Shown here: piece after piece, positions 52,456 to 62,502 of the stretch
Position numbering within the stretch: the first letter of the stretch is position 1
Layout: every line of letters starts with the position of its first letter
From: Candidatus Soleaferrea massiliensis AP7
GTDB lineage: Bacteria; Bacillota; Clostridia; Oscillospirales; Ruminococcaceae
Assembly: GCF_000820765.1 (NCBI RefSeq)
Contig: NZ_CCYH01000012.1
Location: 1-64,000 of the forward strand
Length of the DNA: 64,000 nucleotides
Direction: 5' to 3'
Translations under genes and position numbers: made by a program
Notes under the pieces: model-generated
Told to the model about the DNA's origin: nothing
The model's database searches: none
What the model saw: only the letters and a program-made list of their open reading frames with translations

Positions 52456-54045
52456 TTGTCGTCTACCATTTATTATGGCGGAGATATCATCACAATGGAG
52501 GAGCCGCTCTATGCGGAAGCGATGCTGGTGGAGGGTTCCGTCATCAAGCGGACCGGCACGCTCGAAGAGGTGCAGAGGGCCGCAGGCCCTTATGCCAAGA
52601 CGGTCGACCTGAAAGGCAAAACCCTGCTTCCCGCGTTTATCGATGCGCACAGCCATCTCACCGGGATGGCGAGCACGCTCGGTTCGGTCAACCTGAACGG
52701 AGCCGGCAGCTTCGATGAGATCAAGGAGCGTGTGCAGCAGTTCAAAGAGGAGCACAAGATCCCCGAGGGGCAGTGGATCACGGCGTTTGGATATGATCCG
52801 GAATTTTTGGAGGAGCGCGAACATCCGACCAAGGCCTTGCTGGATGAAGCCTGCCCGGATCATCCGCTTGTCGTCACGCATGCTTCAGGGCATATGGGGG
52901 TTGCGAATTCCAAGGCGCTCGAGAAGCTGGACGTCACCGCCGAAACAGAGGATCCGCAGGGCGGCGTGATCGGCCGGTGTGAAGGCTCGGATGAGCCGAA
53001 CGGATATCTGGAGGAAAACGCGTTTACCTCCTGTGTGGCGAAAATACCGCCCTGTCCCGATGAACAGGCCGTCAAACAGCTGAAGGAGGCGCAGGAGATC
53101 TATCTGAGCTACGGCATTGCAACCGTGCAGGATGGATTGACCAAAACGCATAACTGGGAGATGCTCAAACGGATGTCCGACGAAGGAGATTTGGTGCTGG
53201 ACACGGTCTGTTACGCAGACCTTGTGGACAGCCGGCAGGTGGTGGAGGATCATCCGGACTATCGGAATTATCGAAACCATCTGCGGATCGGCGGGTATAA
53301 GATCTTCCTGGACGGTTCACCGCAGGGCTGCACCGCATGGATGCAGACGCCGTATCTGGGGGAAGGGGATTACAAGGGCTACCCGGTGCATCAGGACGCG
53401 CAGGTCAGAGATTTCATGAAGACCGCGCTGAGCGAGGGCAAACAGATCCTCGTACACTGCAACGGCGACGCGGCAGCCGCACAGATGATCGATTCCTACC
53501 GCGCCGCAATGGAGGAAAGCGGGGAACAGAAGGATATCCGTCCGGTGATGATCCATGCGCAGCTTGCACAGCCGGATCAGCTGCCCGAAATGCGCCGGCT
53601 GAAGATCATCGCATCCTTTTTTGTCGCGCACGTCTACTACTGGGGAGATGTCCACATCAAGAATTTCGGCCTGAAGCGCGCGTCGAAGATCAGTCCGGCC
53701 GCAAGCGCCGTCAGGGACGGCGAGCTTTTCACCTTCCATCAGGATTCCCCGGTTCTGCCGCCGGATATGCTGATGACCATCTGGTGTGCGGTCAACCGCG
53801 TAACCCGGGGCGGCGTGATTCTGGGAGAGCAGGAGAAGATTTCGCCATTGGAAGCGCTGAAAGCCGTCACGATCAACGCGGCATACCAGTATTTTGAGGA
53901 GGGCCGCAAAGGCTCCCTGAAAGCGGGTAAGCTCGCGGATCTTGTATTTCTGGACCGCAATCCGCTCAAGGTGCATCCCGATGAGATCAGGCAGATCAAG
54001 ATTCTCAGGACCGATAAAGAGGGACGCACCCTCTACGAGCGGTAG
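52456..54045 (+). CDS. amidohydrolase (YtcJ-like, amidohydrolase 3 family)
   Basis: 529 residues. Metal-binding DAHSH in LLPAFIDAHSHLTGMASTLG, then VVTHASGHMGVANSKALEKL, YKIFLDGSPQGCTAWMQTPY, ILVHCNGDAAAAQMIDSY, MIHAQLAQPDQLPEM and TFHQDSPV, as in YtcJ and N-substituted formamide deformylase-type enzymes. Substrate unknown. TTG start with AAAAGGAGGAG upstream. Single gene; terminator follows. Confidence 0.85.
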   Translation: MSSTIYYGGDIITMEEPLYAEAMLVEGSVIKRTGTLEEVQRAAGPYAKTVDLKGKTLLPAFIDAHSHLTGMASTLGSVNLNGAGSFDEIKERVQQFKEEHKIPEGQWITAFGYDPEFLEEREHPTKALLDEACPDHPLVVTHASGHMGVANSKALEKLDVTAETEDPQGGVIGRCEGSDEPNGYLEENAFTSCVAKIPPCPDEQAVKQLKEAQEIYLSYGIATVQDGLTKTHNWEMLKRMSDEGDLVLDTVCYADLVDSRQVVEDHPDYRNYRNHLRIGGYKIFLDGSPQGCTAWMQTPYLGEGDYKGYPVHQDAQVRDFMKTALSEGKQILVHCNGDAAAAQMIDSYRAAMEESGEQKDIRPVMIHAQLAQPDQLPEMRRLKIIASFFVAHVYYWGDVHIKNFGLKRASKISPAASAVRDGELFTFHQDSPVLPPDMLMTIWCAVNRVTRGGVILGEQEKISPLEALKAVTINAAYQYFEEGRKGSLKAGKLADLVFLDRNPLKVHPDEIRQIKILRTDKEGRTLYER

Positions 54046-54128
54046 AGAGTCATGGAACGGTCAAGCGTATGAATCCCGCGTGAAAACGATATATAAAAAT
54101 CAAACGATCTGATGGATGGTTAAACGGC

Positions 54129-54161
54129 CCCGGGCGGTATTGCTGCCGCCCGGGCTGTTTT
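54129..54161 (+). terminator. amidohydrolase terminator
   Basis: CCCGGGCGG / CCGCCCGGG stem with a TTTTG tail. Confidence 0.75.
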
Positions 54162-54310
54162 GTGTCTCAGTTTTGGAAGGAGGTCACGTTCTTCGATAAA
54201 GCGTTCACCAACAAGTACGGACGGAGTTAGCCGGTGTACCAAGCCTTCGGAGACAGAGAATTGGAAGCATCGTAATTAAAATAATTCCTGATTTCCTAAG
54301 AGGGTTATGT

Positions 54311-54700
54311 TTTGAAAGCGGGCGCACGGTGCTCAGGTTAATGCTTGGCTCCTGGGGTGACTGTGATTCGAAAGCGGGCGCGGCGATTGGAATCATGCCC
54401 AGCTCCTGAAATGGCGTGCTTCGAAGGCGGATACATGGTGATTAAAATGATGCTCTGTACTTGGAATGACTGTGATTCGAAAGCGGGCACGGCGATTGGA
54501 ATCATGCTCAGCGCCTGAAATGACAGTGCTTCGAAGGTGGATACGTGGTGATTAAAAATGATGCTCTGTACTTGGAATGACTGTGCTTTGAAAACGGATG
54601 CGTGTTGATGGGAATGATTTTCGGCACCTCAGGAGAATGACACTTCGAAAGCGGCAGTGCGGATGAAATCCGGCGGAAGGGATGAAAATGAAATGACGGT
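54311..54700. repeat. seven degenerate 53-57-base tandem repeats upstream of secA
   Basis: TTCGAAAGCGGG-like starts occur at 54311, 54367, 54420, 54476, 54530, 54587 and 54644, with intervals 56, 53, 56, 54, 57 and 57. Units alternate between two subtypes (GGCGATTGGAATCATGC and GGTGATTAAAATGATGC), giving a ~110-base higher-order repeat. The changing period breaks every reading frame, so it is not a protein repeat. Nothing else is recognised between 54162 and 54800. Confidence 0.75.
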
Positions 54701-54801
54701 GTGCCGTCCTGTCCCAATGTTTTTGTGCGTTGTAACCAAACTCAAGACAGGGGGGATTTCCAGAATTCATAAAAAAAATCCAATAAAGTTGGCGCAATTG
54801 T

Positions 54802-54830
54802 TTGACAAGTTTCTGTGTTTCTAGTAGAAT
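54802..54830 (+). promoter_or_regulatory. secA promoter
   Basis: TTGACA (54802-54807), 17 bases, TAGAAT (54825-54830). Leader of about 175 bases to ATG. Confidence 0.75.
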
Positions 54831-55012
54831 AGTAGCATGCGAAATATTGCTTGTAGCGAAAACGGTTCGCCCCAATCTGCGGCGTGCTGTTGAAAAGCGA
54901 TTGCGTATCCACTTGCGGGTTCAGCTTTGGGCTGTGCCAATGAAAACTAGCGGCGCAATTAAGTACAGAGGATATTTAACATAAATCTTGAATTTTCTTG
55001 AGGTGACTACAA

Positions 55013-57769
55013 ATGGGAATGTTAGAAAAGATATTCGGCTCCTATTCCAAAAAGGAACTGAAGAGAATCCAGCCCATCGTGCAGAAGGTGCTGGATAAAG
55101 AGGCCGAATACGATAAGATGTCCGAAAGCGAGCTGCGTTCGATGACCGCAAAGCTCAAGGAGCGGCTCGCAAACGGAGAAACGCTGGATGACATCCTGCC
55201 CGATGCGTTCGCCACCTGCCGTGAGGCAGCATGGAGGGTGCTGGGCATGAAGCACTTCCCGGTTCAGATCATCGGCGGCATCGTCCTGCATCAGGGACGT
55301 ATCGCAGAGATGAAAACCGGTGAAGGTAAAACCCTCGTGGCGACCCTGCCGGCCTACCTGAACGCATTGGAGGGCCGCGGCGTACATATCGTCACGGTCA
55401 ACGACTATCTGGCCCGCCGCGACTCCGAATGGATGGGCAAGGTCTACCGCTATCTGGGACTGAATGTCGGACTGATCGTCCACGGCCTTGACAACAACCA
55501 GCGCCGTGAAAGCTACAACGCGGACATCACCTACGGCACCAACAACGAATTTGGCTTCGATTATCTGAGAGACAACATGGTCATCTATAAAAAGGACAAA
55601 GTGCAGCGCGGCTTCCGTTACGCCATCGTCGACGAGGTTGACTCGATTCTGGTCGACGAGGCCAGAACTCCGCTGATCATCTCCGGACAGGGCGACAAGT
55701 CCACCGACCTCTACAAAGTTGCGGACCATTTCGCGTCTACCCTGAAGCTCGTCAAGGTCAAGGAGCTCAACGACAAGGAGGACAACGACGAGCAGTACGA
55801 GGGCGACTACATCGTCGATGAGAAGGCCAAAACCGCAACGCTGACCAAGGCCGGCGTCAAGAAGGCTGAGGAATACTTCGGCGTTGAAAACCTGTCCGAT
55901 GCGGACAACATCACCTTACAGCACCACATCAACCAGGCGATCAAGGCGCACGGCATCATGAAGAAGGATATCGACTATGTCGTCAAGGACGGCGAGGTCA
56001 TCATCGTCGATGAGTTCACCGGACGACTGATGCTCGGCCGCCGCTACAACGAGGGCCTGCATCAGGCCATCGAGGCGAAGGAGAACGTCAAGGTCGAGCG
56101 CGAATCCAAAACGCTGGCGACCATCACCTTCCAGAACTACTTCAGAATGTACGACAAGCTCTCCGGTATGACCGGTACGGCATTGACCGAGGAGGGCGAG
56201 TTCCGTGAAATCTATAAACTGGATGTCATTGAGATTCCGACCAACCGGCCGATTCAGAGGGCGGACTATCCGGATGCCGTCTTTAAATCCGAGAAGGGCA
56301 AATTCTTGAACGTCATCGAGCAGATTGAGGAGTGCCATGAAAAGGGCCAGCCGGTTCTGGTCGGTACGATTTCGATTGAGAAGTCCGAGCTGCTCGGCTC
56401 AATGCTCAAGAAACGCGGCATCAGGCATGAAATCCTGAACGCGAAGTACCATGAAAAAGAGGCCGAGATCATCGCGCAGGCAGGTAAATTCGGCGCGGTC
56501 ACCATCGCGACGAATATGGCCGGACGCGGTACTGACATCATGCTCGGCGGAAACGCGGAATTTTTGGCAAAGGCCCGGATGCGCAAGGAGGGCTTTGAGG
56601 ATTATCTGATCGGCGAGGCGACCGGCTTCTCCGAGACCGACGATGAGGAGATCCTGAATGCGCGTGAAACCTTCAAGAAATACAACGATGAATATAAAGA
56701 AGAGATCAAGGATGAGGCCGAAAAGGTCCGGGAAGCGGGCGGACTGTTTATCCTGGGCACCGAGCGGCATGAGTCCCGCCGTATCGACAACCAGCTGCGC
56801 GGACGTGCCGGCCGTCAGGGAGACCCGGGTGCAACCCGTTTCTACCTCTCGCTCGAAGACGACCTGATGCGCCTGTTCGGCGGCGAACGCCTGCAGAACA
56901 TGATGGAAACGCTGGGCGTCGAAGAGGATACCCCGATTGAAAACAAGATGCTGTCCAATTCGATCGAAAGCGCGCAGCGCAAGGTCGAGGGCCGCAACTT
57001 CGGCATCCGTAAAAATGTCCTGCAGTTCGACGACGTCATGAACCGCCAGCGTGAGATCATCTACGGACAGCGCGGCAAGGTGCTGGACGGCGACGACATC
57101 AAGGACAACATCGTCCAGATGATCAAGGAGTACATCACCGCTACGGTGGACCAGTATGTCGCGGATACCGAGATCCACGACGACTGGAACCTGGCCGGAC
57201 TCAAGGCGCATTTCCTGGGCTGGCTGACCACCGACGAGGATCTTGTCTACACCACACAGGAGCTTGCCGACGCGTCGAAGGACGACATCAAGCAGATGCT
57301 GCTTGACCGCGCGATGGAGCTTTATGAGACGCGGGAAGAGAGCTTCGGCGCTCAGGTCATGCGCGAGCTTGAGCGTGTCATCCTGCTTCGGAACGTCGAT
57401 TCCAAGTGGATGGACCACATCGACGCCATGGATGAGCTGCGCAAGGGCATCTACCTGCGCTCCTATGCACAGCGCGACCCGGTGGTTGAGTACCGTCTCG
57501 AAGGCTTCGAGATGTTCGACCAGATGGTTGCGTCGATCCGCGAGGACACCGTCAAGATGCTGCTGACCGTACAGCTCCGCAAGGAAGAGGAGCCGCAGCG
57601 CGAACAGGTTGCGAAGCCGACCGTGGCGTCCCACGGCGACGATGCGGAGCCGGAAAACAAGACGGTCAAGAAGGGCAAAAAGATCGGACGCAACGATCCG
57701 TGCCCGTGCGGCAGCGGCAAGAAGTACAAACAGTGCTGCGGCAGAAACGCCGGCGGCGCTCAGCAGTAA
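55013..57769 (+). CDS. secA: preprotein translocase ATPase SecA
   Basis: 918 residues; motor that drives proteins through SecYEG. Walker [29 protein letters not shown] (helicase motif II), helicase domain [16 protein letters not shown] and [20 protein letters not shown], helical scaffold, and the C-terminal zinc/SecB-binding motif [18 protein letters not shown]. An insertion of acidic residues ([20 protein letters not shown]) lies in the pre-protein crosslinking region, as is usual. GAGGTG precedes ATG. Confidence 0.97.
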   Translation: MGMLEKIFGSYSKKELKRIQPIVQKVLDKEAEYDKMSESELRSMTAKLKERLANGETLDDILPDAFATCREAAWRVLGMKHFPVQIIGGIVLHQGRIAEMKTGEGKTLVATLPAYLNALEGRGVHIVTVNDYLARRDSEWMGKVYRYLGLNVGLIVHGLDNNQRRESYNADITYGTNNEFGFDYLRDNMVIYKKDKVQRGFRYAIVDEVDSILVDEARTPLIISGQGDKSTDLYKVADHFASTLKLVKVKELNDKEDNDEQYEGDYIVDEKAKTATLTKAGVKKAEEYFGVENLSDADNITLQHHINQAIKAHGIMKKDIDYVVKDGEVIIVDEFTGRLMLGRRYNEGLHQAIEAKENVKVERESKTLATITFQNYFRMYDKLSGMTGTALTEEGEFREIYKLDVIEIPTNRPIQRADYPDAVFKSEKGKFLNVIEQIEECHEKGQPVLVGTISIEKSELLGSMLKKRGIRHEILNAKYHEKEAEIIAQAGKFGAVTIATNMAGRGTDIMLGGNAEFLAKARMRKEGFEDYLIGEATGFSETDDEEILNARETFKKYNDEYKEEIKDEAEKVREAGGLFILGTERHESRRIDNQLRGRAGRQGDPGATRFYLSLEDDLMRLFGGERLQNMMETLGVEEDTPIENKMLSNSIESAQRKVEGRNFGIRKNVLQFDDVMNRQREIIYGQRGKVLDGDDIKDNIVQMIKEYITATVDQYVADTEIHDDWNLAGLKAHFLGWLTTDEDLVYTTQELADASKDDIKQMLLDRAMELYETREESFGAQVMRELERVILLRNVDSKWMDHIDAMDELRKGIYLRSYAQRDPVVEYRLEGFEMFDQMVASIREDTVKMLLTVQLRKEEEPQREQVAKPTVASHGDDAEPENKTVKKGKKIGRNDPCPCGSGKKYKQCCGRNAGGAQQ

Positions 57770-57786
57770 ATAAAACCATACGTTTC

Positions 57787-57820
57787 AAAAGGCACAGAGC
57801 AGATTGCTCTGTGCCTTTTT
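57787..57820 (+). terminator. secA terminator
   Basis: AAAAGGCACAGAGCA with perfect complement around GAT and TTTTT tail. Confidence 0.92.
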
Positions 57821-57869
57821 GTCGGCTGTTCTCATTGGATAACATCGGTCTTGCATCCGCATGATGGAG

Positions 57870-58115
57870 TCAGTCTTCCAAGTCAAGCAGCCACAGAATG
57901 CTGACACCCAGTGCATCCGCATAGAACGGCAGCTCAAAGTCGGGAATGCAACGCTTACCGTTTTCAGCACGGCTGACGGCATTTTGATCGATATTCAGAC
58001 CATTTAATTGTATTCTTGCGGCCAGCAGTTCCTGTGACCAATTCAGCCTTTTTCTTGCAAGACGAATGCGTTTTCCAGAACGATTGAATACACCATGATA
58101 ATCATAAAGCTTCAT
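57870..58115 (-). CDS. small XRE-family HTH protein
   Basis: 81 residues. A helix-turn-helix, RIRLARKRLNWSQELLAARI ... IDQNAVSRAENGKRCIPDFE, followed by LPFYADALGVSILWLL. No other domain. Target unknown; it may regulate itself or a neighbour. AAAGGGC precedes ATG. It lies alone, pointing towards the secA terminator. Confidence 0.75.
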   Translation of the reverse strand: MKLYDYHGVFNRSGKRIRLARKRLNWSQELLAARIQLNGLNIDQNAVSRAENGKRCIPDFELPFYADALGVSILWLLDLED

Positions 58116-58201
58116 ACGATTGCCCTTTCGTTCAGAGATCAGTATGCTTTTTTATAATAGCATATAGTGCAGGGCAATATTATCCCAAAGATGACTGAAG
58201 C

Positions 58202-58414
58202 GAGAGGACAATCTATATACAGTGTGAAAATCATGTTTGCGTTTATTGGACATTAGAAAAGAGCTGTACCTTAGATGAAGTCCTGTTGGATGTTCAGGGG
58301 CGTTGTCAGACCTGCATTTATCTGGACATTGACGAAGCGGTGCTCCAAAAGGCGCGGCAGAAGGTCCTGAAACGATATGAGGAAACATATACAGAATGGG
58401 AAAAGAACAGATAG
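58202..58414 (+). pseudogene. coding remnant without a start codon
   Basis: 70 codons open from just after a TGA, with natural-looking composition (IYIQCENHVCVYWTLEKSCT, LDEVLLDVQGRCQTCIYLDI, DEAVLQKARQKVLKRYEETY) ending at TAG 58412. There is no ATG, GTG or TTG in the first 28 codons and no ribosome binding site. It looks like the 3' part of a small gene that has lost its 5' end. A hairpin terminator follows directly. Confidence 0.4.
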
Positions 58415-58421
58415 AAATAAA

Positions 58422-58463
58422 AAAGTGCTGTACCACATGGAATGTCGCGGTACGGCACTTTGC
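58422..58463 (+). terminator. hairpin terminator after the remnant
   Basis: AAAGTGCTGTACC / GGTACGGCACTTT with a 15-base loop; poor T tail on +, A-rich on the other side so it may act on the minus strand too. Confidence 0.6.
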
Positions 58464-58535
58464 TTATATAATTAAAATGATCAAGAAAGAACAATCCAGA
58501 TGCAAATAAAAAACAGTATTATTTTATATTAGGTA

Positions 58536-58564
58536 TTGTGCAATGCATAATAGTGTGCTATAAT
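58536..58564 (+). promoter_or_regulatory. padR operon promoter
   Basis: TTGTGC (58536-58541), 17 bases, TATAAT (58559-58564). The spacer and flanks have short dyads (TGCATAATA) that may be the PadR site. Confidence 0.65.
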
Positions 58565-58586
58565 AGATACATCAAGGAGGGATGGC

Positions 58587-58922
58587 ATGAACACACAATT
58601 TCGGAAAGGCGTCATTGAGATGTGCGTCCTGGCGCTGATCTCCCGTCAGGATATGTATGGATATGAGATCGTACAGAATATCGCCTCCTATACCGACATC
58701 AATGAGGGGACGGTCTACCCGATTCTGAGAAGGCTGACCAAGGAGGAATATGTTGTCACCTATTTGAAGGAAAGCACCATCGGCCCGGCCCGCAAATATT
58801 ATCACATCACCGAAAGGGGACAGGGCTATCTGGGATCGCTCAAAGAGGACTGGAAGGCGTTCTCGATGATGGTCAACGATATTCTGAATGGGGAACATGA
58901 AGAGAAAGGAAGAGCGGAATGA
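58587..58922 (+). CDS. PadR-family transcriptional regulator
   Basis: 111-residue winged-helix regulator: KGVIEMCVLALISRQDMYGY, then NEGTVYPILRRLTKEEYVVT and ARKYYHITERGQGYL, the PadR signature. First gene of a three-gene operon with ATG/TGA overlaps. AAGGAGGG precedes ATG. PadR proteins usually repress their own operon; the inducer is unknown. Confidence 0.9.
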   Translation: MNTQFRKGVIEMCVLALISRQDMYGYEIVQNIASYTDINEGTVYPILRRLTKEEYVVTYLKESTIGPARKYYHITERGQGYLGSLKEDWKAFSMMVNDILNGEHEEKGRAE

Positions 58923-59662
58923 ATAAAGAAGAGTATCTGCTGAAGCTGGAAGCTTATCTGAAAAAACAGCTCTCCCGCGAAGAGGTGGACGACATCCTGC
59001 GGGATTACGGTGAGTATTTTGAGGATGGCAGGCGCCGGAATAAAACGGATCTGGAGATCTCGGCGAAGCTGGGGGACCCGCAGGTCATTGCCGAACAGTT
59101 CCTTGAGGAATACCGGGAAGAGAAGAAGACAAAGGCCTTTCGCAACACCATGGAAATCGAGGCAGTCAAACGAACAGCCCAAAAGGGAGCCAAGACGGTG
59201 GCAAAGGGCGCGCATGCCGCCGCGGACGGCATCGGCAGGGGGATTCATGGAATCTCCGAGGGCGTGGATGCCCTGAAGAAGAAGGAGTGGAAGTTCCATC
59301 CGATCCAGCGGCTCAAACGGATTCTGAAATCCCTGCTGAAAGCATGTGGATATGTGCTGCTGATTGGGCTGCTGGCTATCCTGACATTTTTTCTTGTCTG
59401 CCTGTTTGGATTTCTTGCAGTTACGGCGGCGGCATTTATACTCGGCGGACTTGGCGGCATGATTGCGGCTGCGGCAACCCTTGGATTTGTATCCCTGTAC
59501 TTTTCCTTCGCAGTCTTTTTCCTGTGCATTGCGTTGATCTGCCTGGGCGGACTGCTTGGTATTTTTATATACTGCTGCTCCCGCCGTTTGATTCGGTTCG
59601 GCAAGGCGCAGTATAAAAATCACTTTCAGAAAACAGTTGCAAAAGAGGTGTATACGCGATGA
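58919..59662 (+). CDS. DUF1700-family membrane protein
   Basis: 247 residues. N-terminal NKEEYLLKLEAYLKKQLSRE and VDDILRDYGEYFEDGRRRNK match DUF1700/HAAS-type cytoplasmic domains, then a linker and four hydrophobic helices at the C-terminus. Commonly linked to PadR regulators and DUF4097 proteins, as here. Translationally coupled to both neighbours. Suspected role in envelope-stress or membrane sensing is inference. Confidence 0.85.
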   Translation: MNKEEYLLKLEAYLKKQLSREEVDDILRDYGEYFEDGRRRNKTDLEISAKLGDPQVIAEQFLEEYREEKKTKAFRNTMEIEAVKRTAQKGAKTVAKGAHAAADGIGRGIHGISEGVDALKKKEWKFHPIQRLKRILKSLLKACGYVLLIGLLAILTFFLVCLFGFLAVTAAAFILGGLGGMIAAAATLGFVSLYFSFAVFFLCIALICLGGLLGIFIYCCSRRLIRFGKAQYKNHFQKTVAKEVYTR

Positions 59663-60159
59663 TTAAAAAACTCAGCATGGTTCTCTCCATCACGCTGGCC
59701 ATCAGTTTTCTGGGTCTTCTGATCTGTCTGCCGCTGGGAATCAACGATACGGTTCAGGAATTTAGCACAGCGTTTGAGAGTGACCGCATCCTGCCGCGCC
59801 GTATTACATTGGATTCGGTTTACACGCTCCATTTCAATGTAGAAGATGGCTGTGGAGCGGATATTCTCTATCGGCAGGCAGAGGGAAGCGATAACATCTA
59901 TATTGATATCTATACCGATGATACCTTCAATGAAACCAACCTGGATATCACTTACCCGAAATCAGGTGAGGCAAGTGTCTGGGTTCAGCGCACCTTTGGG
60001 ATTTTCTCTCTGGACAGAAAGAAGATTATGCGCAGTATTCTAAAAGAGATGCAGTATTATCCAGACATGATTGTCTACATACCGGAGCATATTTCAGTGG
60101 ATACCAATGTAGAGGAGCTTTTGTACAGCTCGATAACATTTCAACAATATCATGGATAA
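59659..60159 (+). CDS. membrane-anchored DUF4097-like protein
   Basis: 166 residues with one N-terminal transmembrane helix (SMVLSITLAISFLGLLICLP) and an extracellular beta-rich part (YTLHFNVEDGCGADILYRQA, NIYIDIYTDDTFNETNLDIT, MIVYIPEHISVDTNVEELLY) that resembles the DUF4097 beta-helix adhesin-like domain but is shorter. Overlaps the DUF1700 gene by 4 bases. Third gene of the PadR operon. Confidence 0.65.
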   Translation: MIKKLSMVLSITLAISFLGLLICLPLGINDTVQEFSTAFESDRILPRRITLDSVYTLHFNVEDGCGADILYRQAEGSDNIYIDIYTDDTFNETNLDITYPKSGEASVWVQRTFGIFSLDRKKIMRSILKEMQYYPDMIVYIPEHISVDTNVEELLYSSITFQQYHG

Positions 60160-60317
60160 AAGACTGTCCGCTGACTTTTTGAGAGAAGCGTATAAAGCGA
60201 ATGTTGCGTTCTAATTGTCAGCATCCCAAAAGCTGATATATCCTATAGGCAGGCGGCACCAATACTCTCCGATGCAGCCTGCAACAGTACCTGCCTTTTT
60301 ACCCACAGCAAGAGCCC

Positions 60318-60366
60318 CAAAAAAGACAAGAGCCGCTTCGATCACCCTGTCGAAGCGGCTCTTGTC
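60318..60366 (-). terminator. terminator of the polyamine transporter operon
   Basis: GACAAGAGCCGCTTCG with perfect complement around a 10-base loop; T run on the minus strand. 60160-60317 holds no gene. Confidence 0.88.
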
Positions 60367-60463
60367 CCTATATTTGAACGATATGGCCTTGCGCGGCAGA
60401 TCACAGCAGATCGGTGCGGAGCTTACTGTCTGGGGCAGTGTTCAGTCTTTAAATTCCCATGGA

Positions 60464-61687
60464 TTAAAACATCCCGTCACGCCCCCGCCGGATGCGCCGG
60501 TAAATCGTGATGGCGGCTGACAGCGCGATGCATCCGAGCAGCAGGGCCGGCATCATCCATGGGTTGACCTGCGCGCCGACCGATTTGATCTGCGTCCAGC
60601 ATTCGTCCATCAGCTTGTTGGCGGCCTTCGGCAGATTCTTGAAGCTTTCGGTCTTGGCAAGGACATCGGCCGGCGGATAGGCGACCGGGTTGTTCCTTGT
60701 CTCATCGTCGAGCAGCGCGAACGCGCCGGTGTTCGGCGTCGAATAGCCGATGTATTCGCAGTTCGCGAGCGCGATTTGCGGCTCCTGCAGGAAATTGATG
60801 AACATGTGCGCGGCTTCCCGGTTCTTGGCTCCCTTCGGGATGCAGATCGCGTCCACAAACCGGTTGGTGCCCTCCTTTGGGATCGAGAACGCGAGATCCT
60901 CGTTCTCTGACATCATGGTCAGGGCGTCGCCCGCATAGTACGGGGCGAACACGGCCTCTCCGCCGCCCATCTTGTCAAAGATTTCATCCATGACATAGGC
61001 CTGTACGACCGGCTTCTGCTTCTTGAGCTCCTCGGTCGCTTCGCGGATCTCCTTTTCATCGGTGGTGTTCAGGGAATAGCCGAGCTTCTTCATCGCGATG
61101 GCGAACGCGTCGCGGGAGTTGTCGAACATCAGGATCTGTCCGAGATATTTTTCATCCCAGAGGATCTCCCAGCTGTCGATGGGGTCGTTTTCGTCCACCA
61201 TCGTCCTGTTGTACACGATGCCGACGACACCCCAGGTGTACGGCACGCTGTAGGCGTTGTCCGGGTCATAATCCATGTTGAGAAAATCTTCGTCAATGTA
61301 TTTGGTGTTCGGGATCAGAGAGAAGTCCAGCGGCTCGATCATATCCTCCTCAATCATGCGCGCGATCATGTAGTCGGATGGGATGATGATGTCGTAGTCG
61401 GCCGCGCCGCTCTTCATCTTGGCGTACAGCTCCTCGTTCGACGCGAAGGTCGAATAGTTGACCTGGATGCCGGTCAGGGCTTCAAATTCCTTCTTGACGT
61501 CGAGCACATCCGGGTCGTTGACCGACATGTATTCTCCCCAGTTGTAGACGTTGATCGAGACGTTCTGCCCCTTGAATTTCTGGTAGTAGCCGGCGTCGTC
61601 CACCGGGATTTCGGCCGAACCGAGCGTCAGCGGCAGGAAAGAAAACAGGCAGAGGAATGCCAGGAACAGACTCAGAAATCTTCGCAT
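60464..61687 (-). CDS. potD: spermidine/putrescine-binding protein with C-terminal membrane anchor
   Basis: 407 residues. N-terminal signal peptide without a lipobox, then the PotD fold: NVSINVYNWGEYMSVNDPDV, YDIIIPSDYMIARMIEEDMI, YSVPYTWGVVGIVYNRTMVD, VFAPYYAGDALTMMSENEDL. The C-terminus has a hydrophobic helix (MMPALLLGCIALSAAITIYR) followed by Arg residues, so the protein seems anchored by its tail instead of by lipid. Last gene of the pot operon; overlaps potC by 16 bases. Confidence 0.9.
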   Translation of the reverse strand: MRRFLSLFLAFLCLFSFLPLTLGSAEIPVDDAGYYQKFKGQNVSINVYNWGEYMSVNDPDVLDVKKEFEALTGIQVNYSTFASNEELYAKMKSGAADYDIIIPSDYMIARMIEEDMIEPLDFSLIPNTKYIDEDFLNMDYDPDNAYSVPYTWGVVGIVYNRTMVDENDPIDSWEILWDEKYLGQILMFDNSRDAFAIAMKKLGYSLNTTDEKEIREATEELKKQKPVVQAYVMDEIFDKMGGGEAVFAPYYAGDALTMMSENEDLAFSIPKEGTNRFVDAICIPKGAKNREAAHMFINFLQEPQIALANCEYIGYSTPNTGAFALLDDETRNNPVAYPPADVLAKTESFKNLPKAANKLMDECWTQIKSVGAQVNPWMMPALLLGCIALSAAITIYRRIRRGRDGMF

Positions 61688-62502
61688 TTCAGTTCCCTCC
61701 GCTTCTTCTTTTCCTGCTGCTCCTTGCGGGCGTCGCGGATGTTCATGATGAGAAGCACCAGCAGCACCACAACAAAGATGATGGTTGAAAGCGCGTTGAT
61801 CTCCGGGCTGACCTTTCGGCGGGTCATCGAGAAAATCGTGACGCTTAAGGGCTGGGTGGTCGGGCCGCTTGTGAAATAGCTGATGATGAAGTCGTCCAGC
61901 GAATAGGTGAACGCCATCAGAAAACCCGCGATGATGCCCGGCATGATCTCTGGAATGACCACCTTGAAGAAGGTCTGCCGGGGATTGCAGCCGAGGTCCG
62001 CGGCCGCTTCGAGCTGGTATTTGTCCATCTGCCGCAGCTTCGGCATCACATTCAGGATCACATACGGCGTACAGAAGGTGATGTGCGCGAGCGCGAGCGT
62101 GACCAGGCCGAATTCGAAGTGCAGAAAGTTTTTAAAGAAGACGAACAGCAGCATCAGCGCGACGCCGGTCACGATCTCCGGGTTCAGGATCGGCACATAG
62201 GTCATGTTCATGACCACCGAGCGGGTGCGCTTCTTCATATTGCTGATGCCGATGGCGGCCAATGTGCCGATGACCGTGGCCACCACCGAGGCGATGACTG
62301 CGACGGCCAGCGTGACCAGCAGGGAGCCCACAATCATTTCATTTGAAAACAGTTTTTTATACCAGTCCAGCGTAAAGCCGGTCCACAGGCTGCGGCTTTT
62401 GGAGGCGTTGAACGAATAGACGATCAGGATAACGATCGGCAGGTACAGGAACGCCATGACCAGCCCCACATAGGCGCGGGAGAGATGTTTTCTTTTCCTC
62501 AT
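61672..62502 (-). CDS. potC: polyamine ABC transporter permease PotC
   Basis: 276-residue permease with six helices and the coupling motif EAAADLGCNPRQTFFKVVIP. Overlaps potB by 4 bases (ATGA type) and potD by 16. Inner-membrane half of the channel. Confidence 0.92.
   Translation of the reverse strand: MRKRKHLSRAYVGLVMAFLYLPIVILIVYSFNASKSRSLWTGFTLDWYKKLFSNEMIVGSLLVTLAVAVIASVVATVIGTLAAIGISNMKKRTRSVVMNMTYVPILNPEIVTGVALMLLFVFFKNFLHFEFGLVTLALAHITFCTPYVILNVMPKLRQMDKYQLEAAADLGCNPRQTFFKVVIPEIMPGIIAGFLMAFTYSLDDFIISYFTSGPTTQPLSVTIFSMTRRKVSPEINALSTIIFVVVLLVLLIMNIRDARKEQQEKKKRRELKCEDF

Noticed and set aside
54311..54700. CRISPR array
   Set aside because: The whole unit is repeated, not a constant repeat with unrelated spacers; units alternate in two related subtypes, and no cas gene is present.
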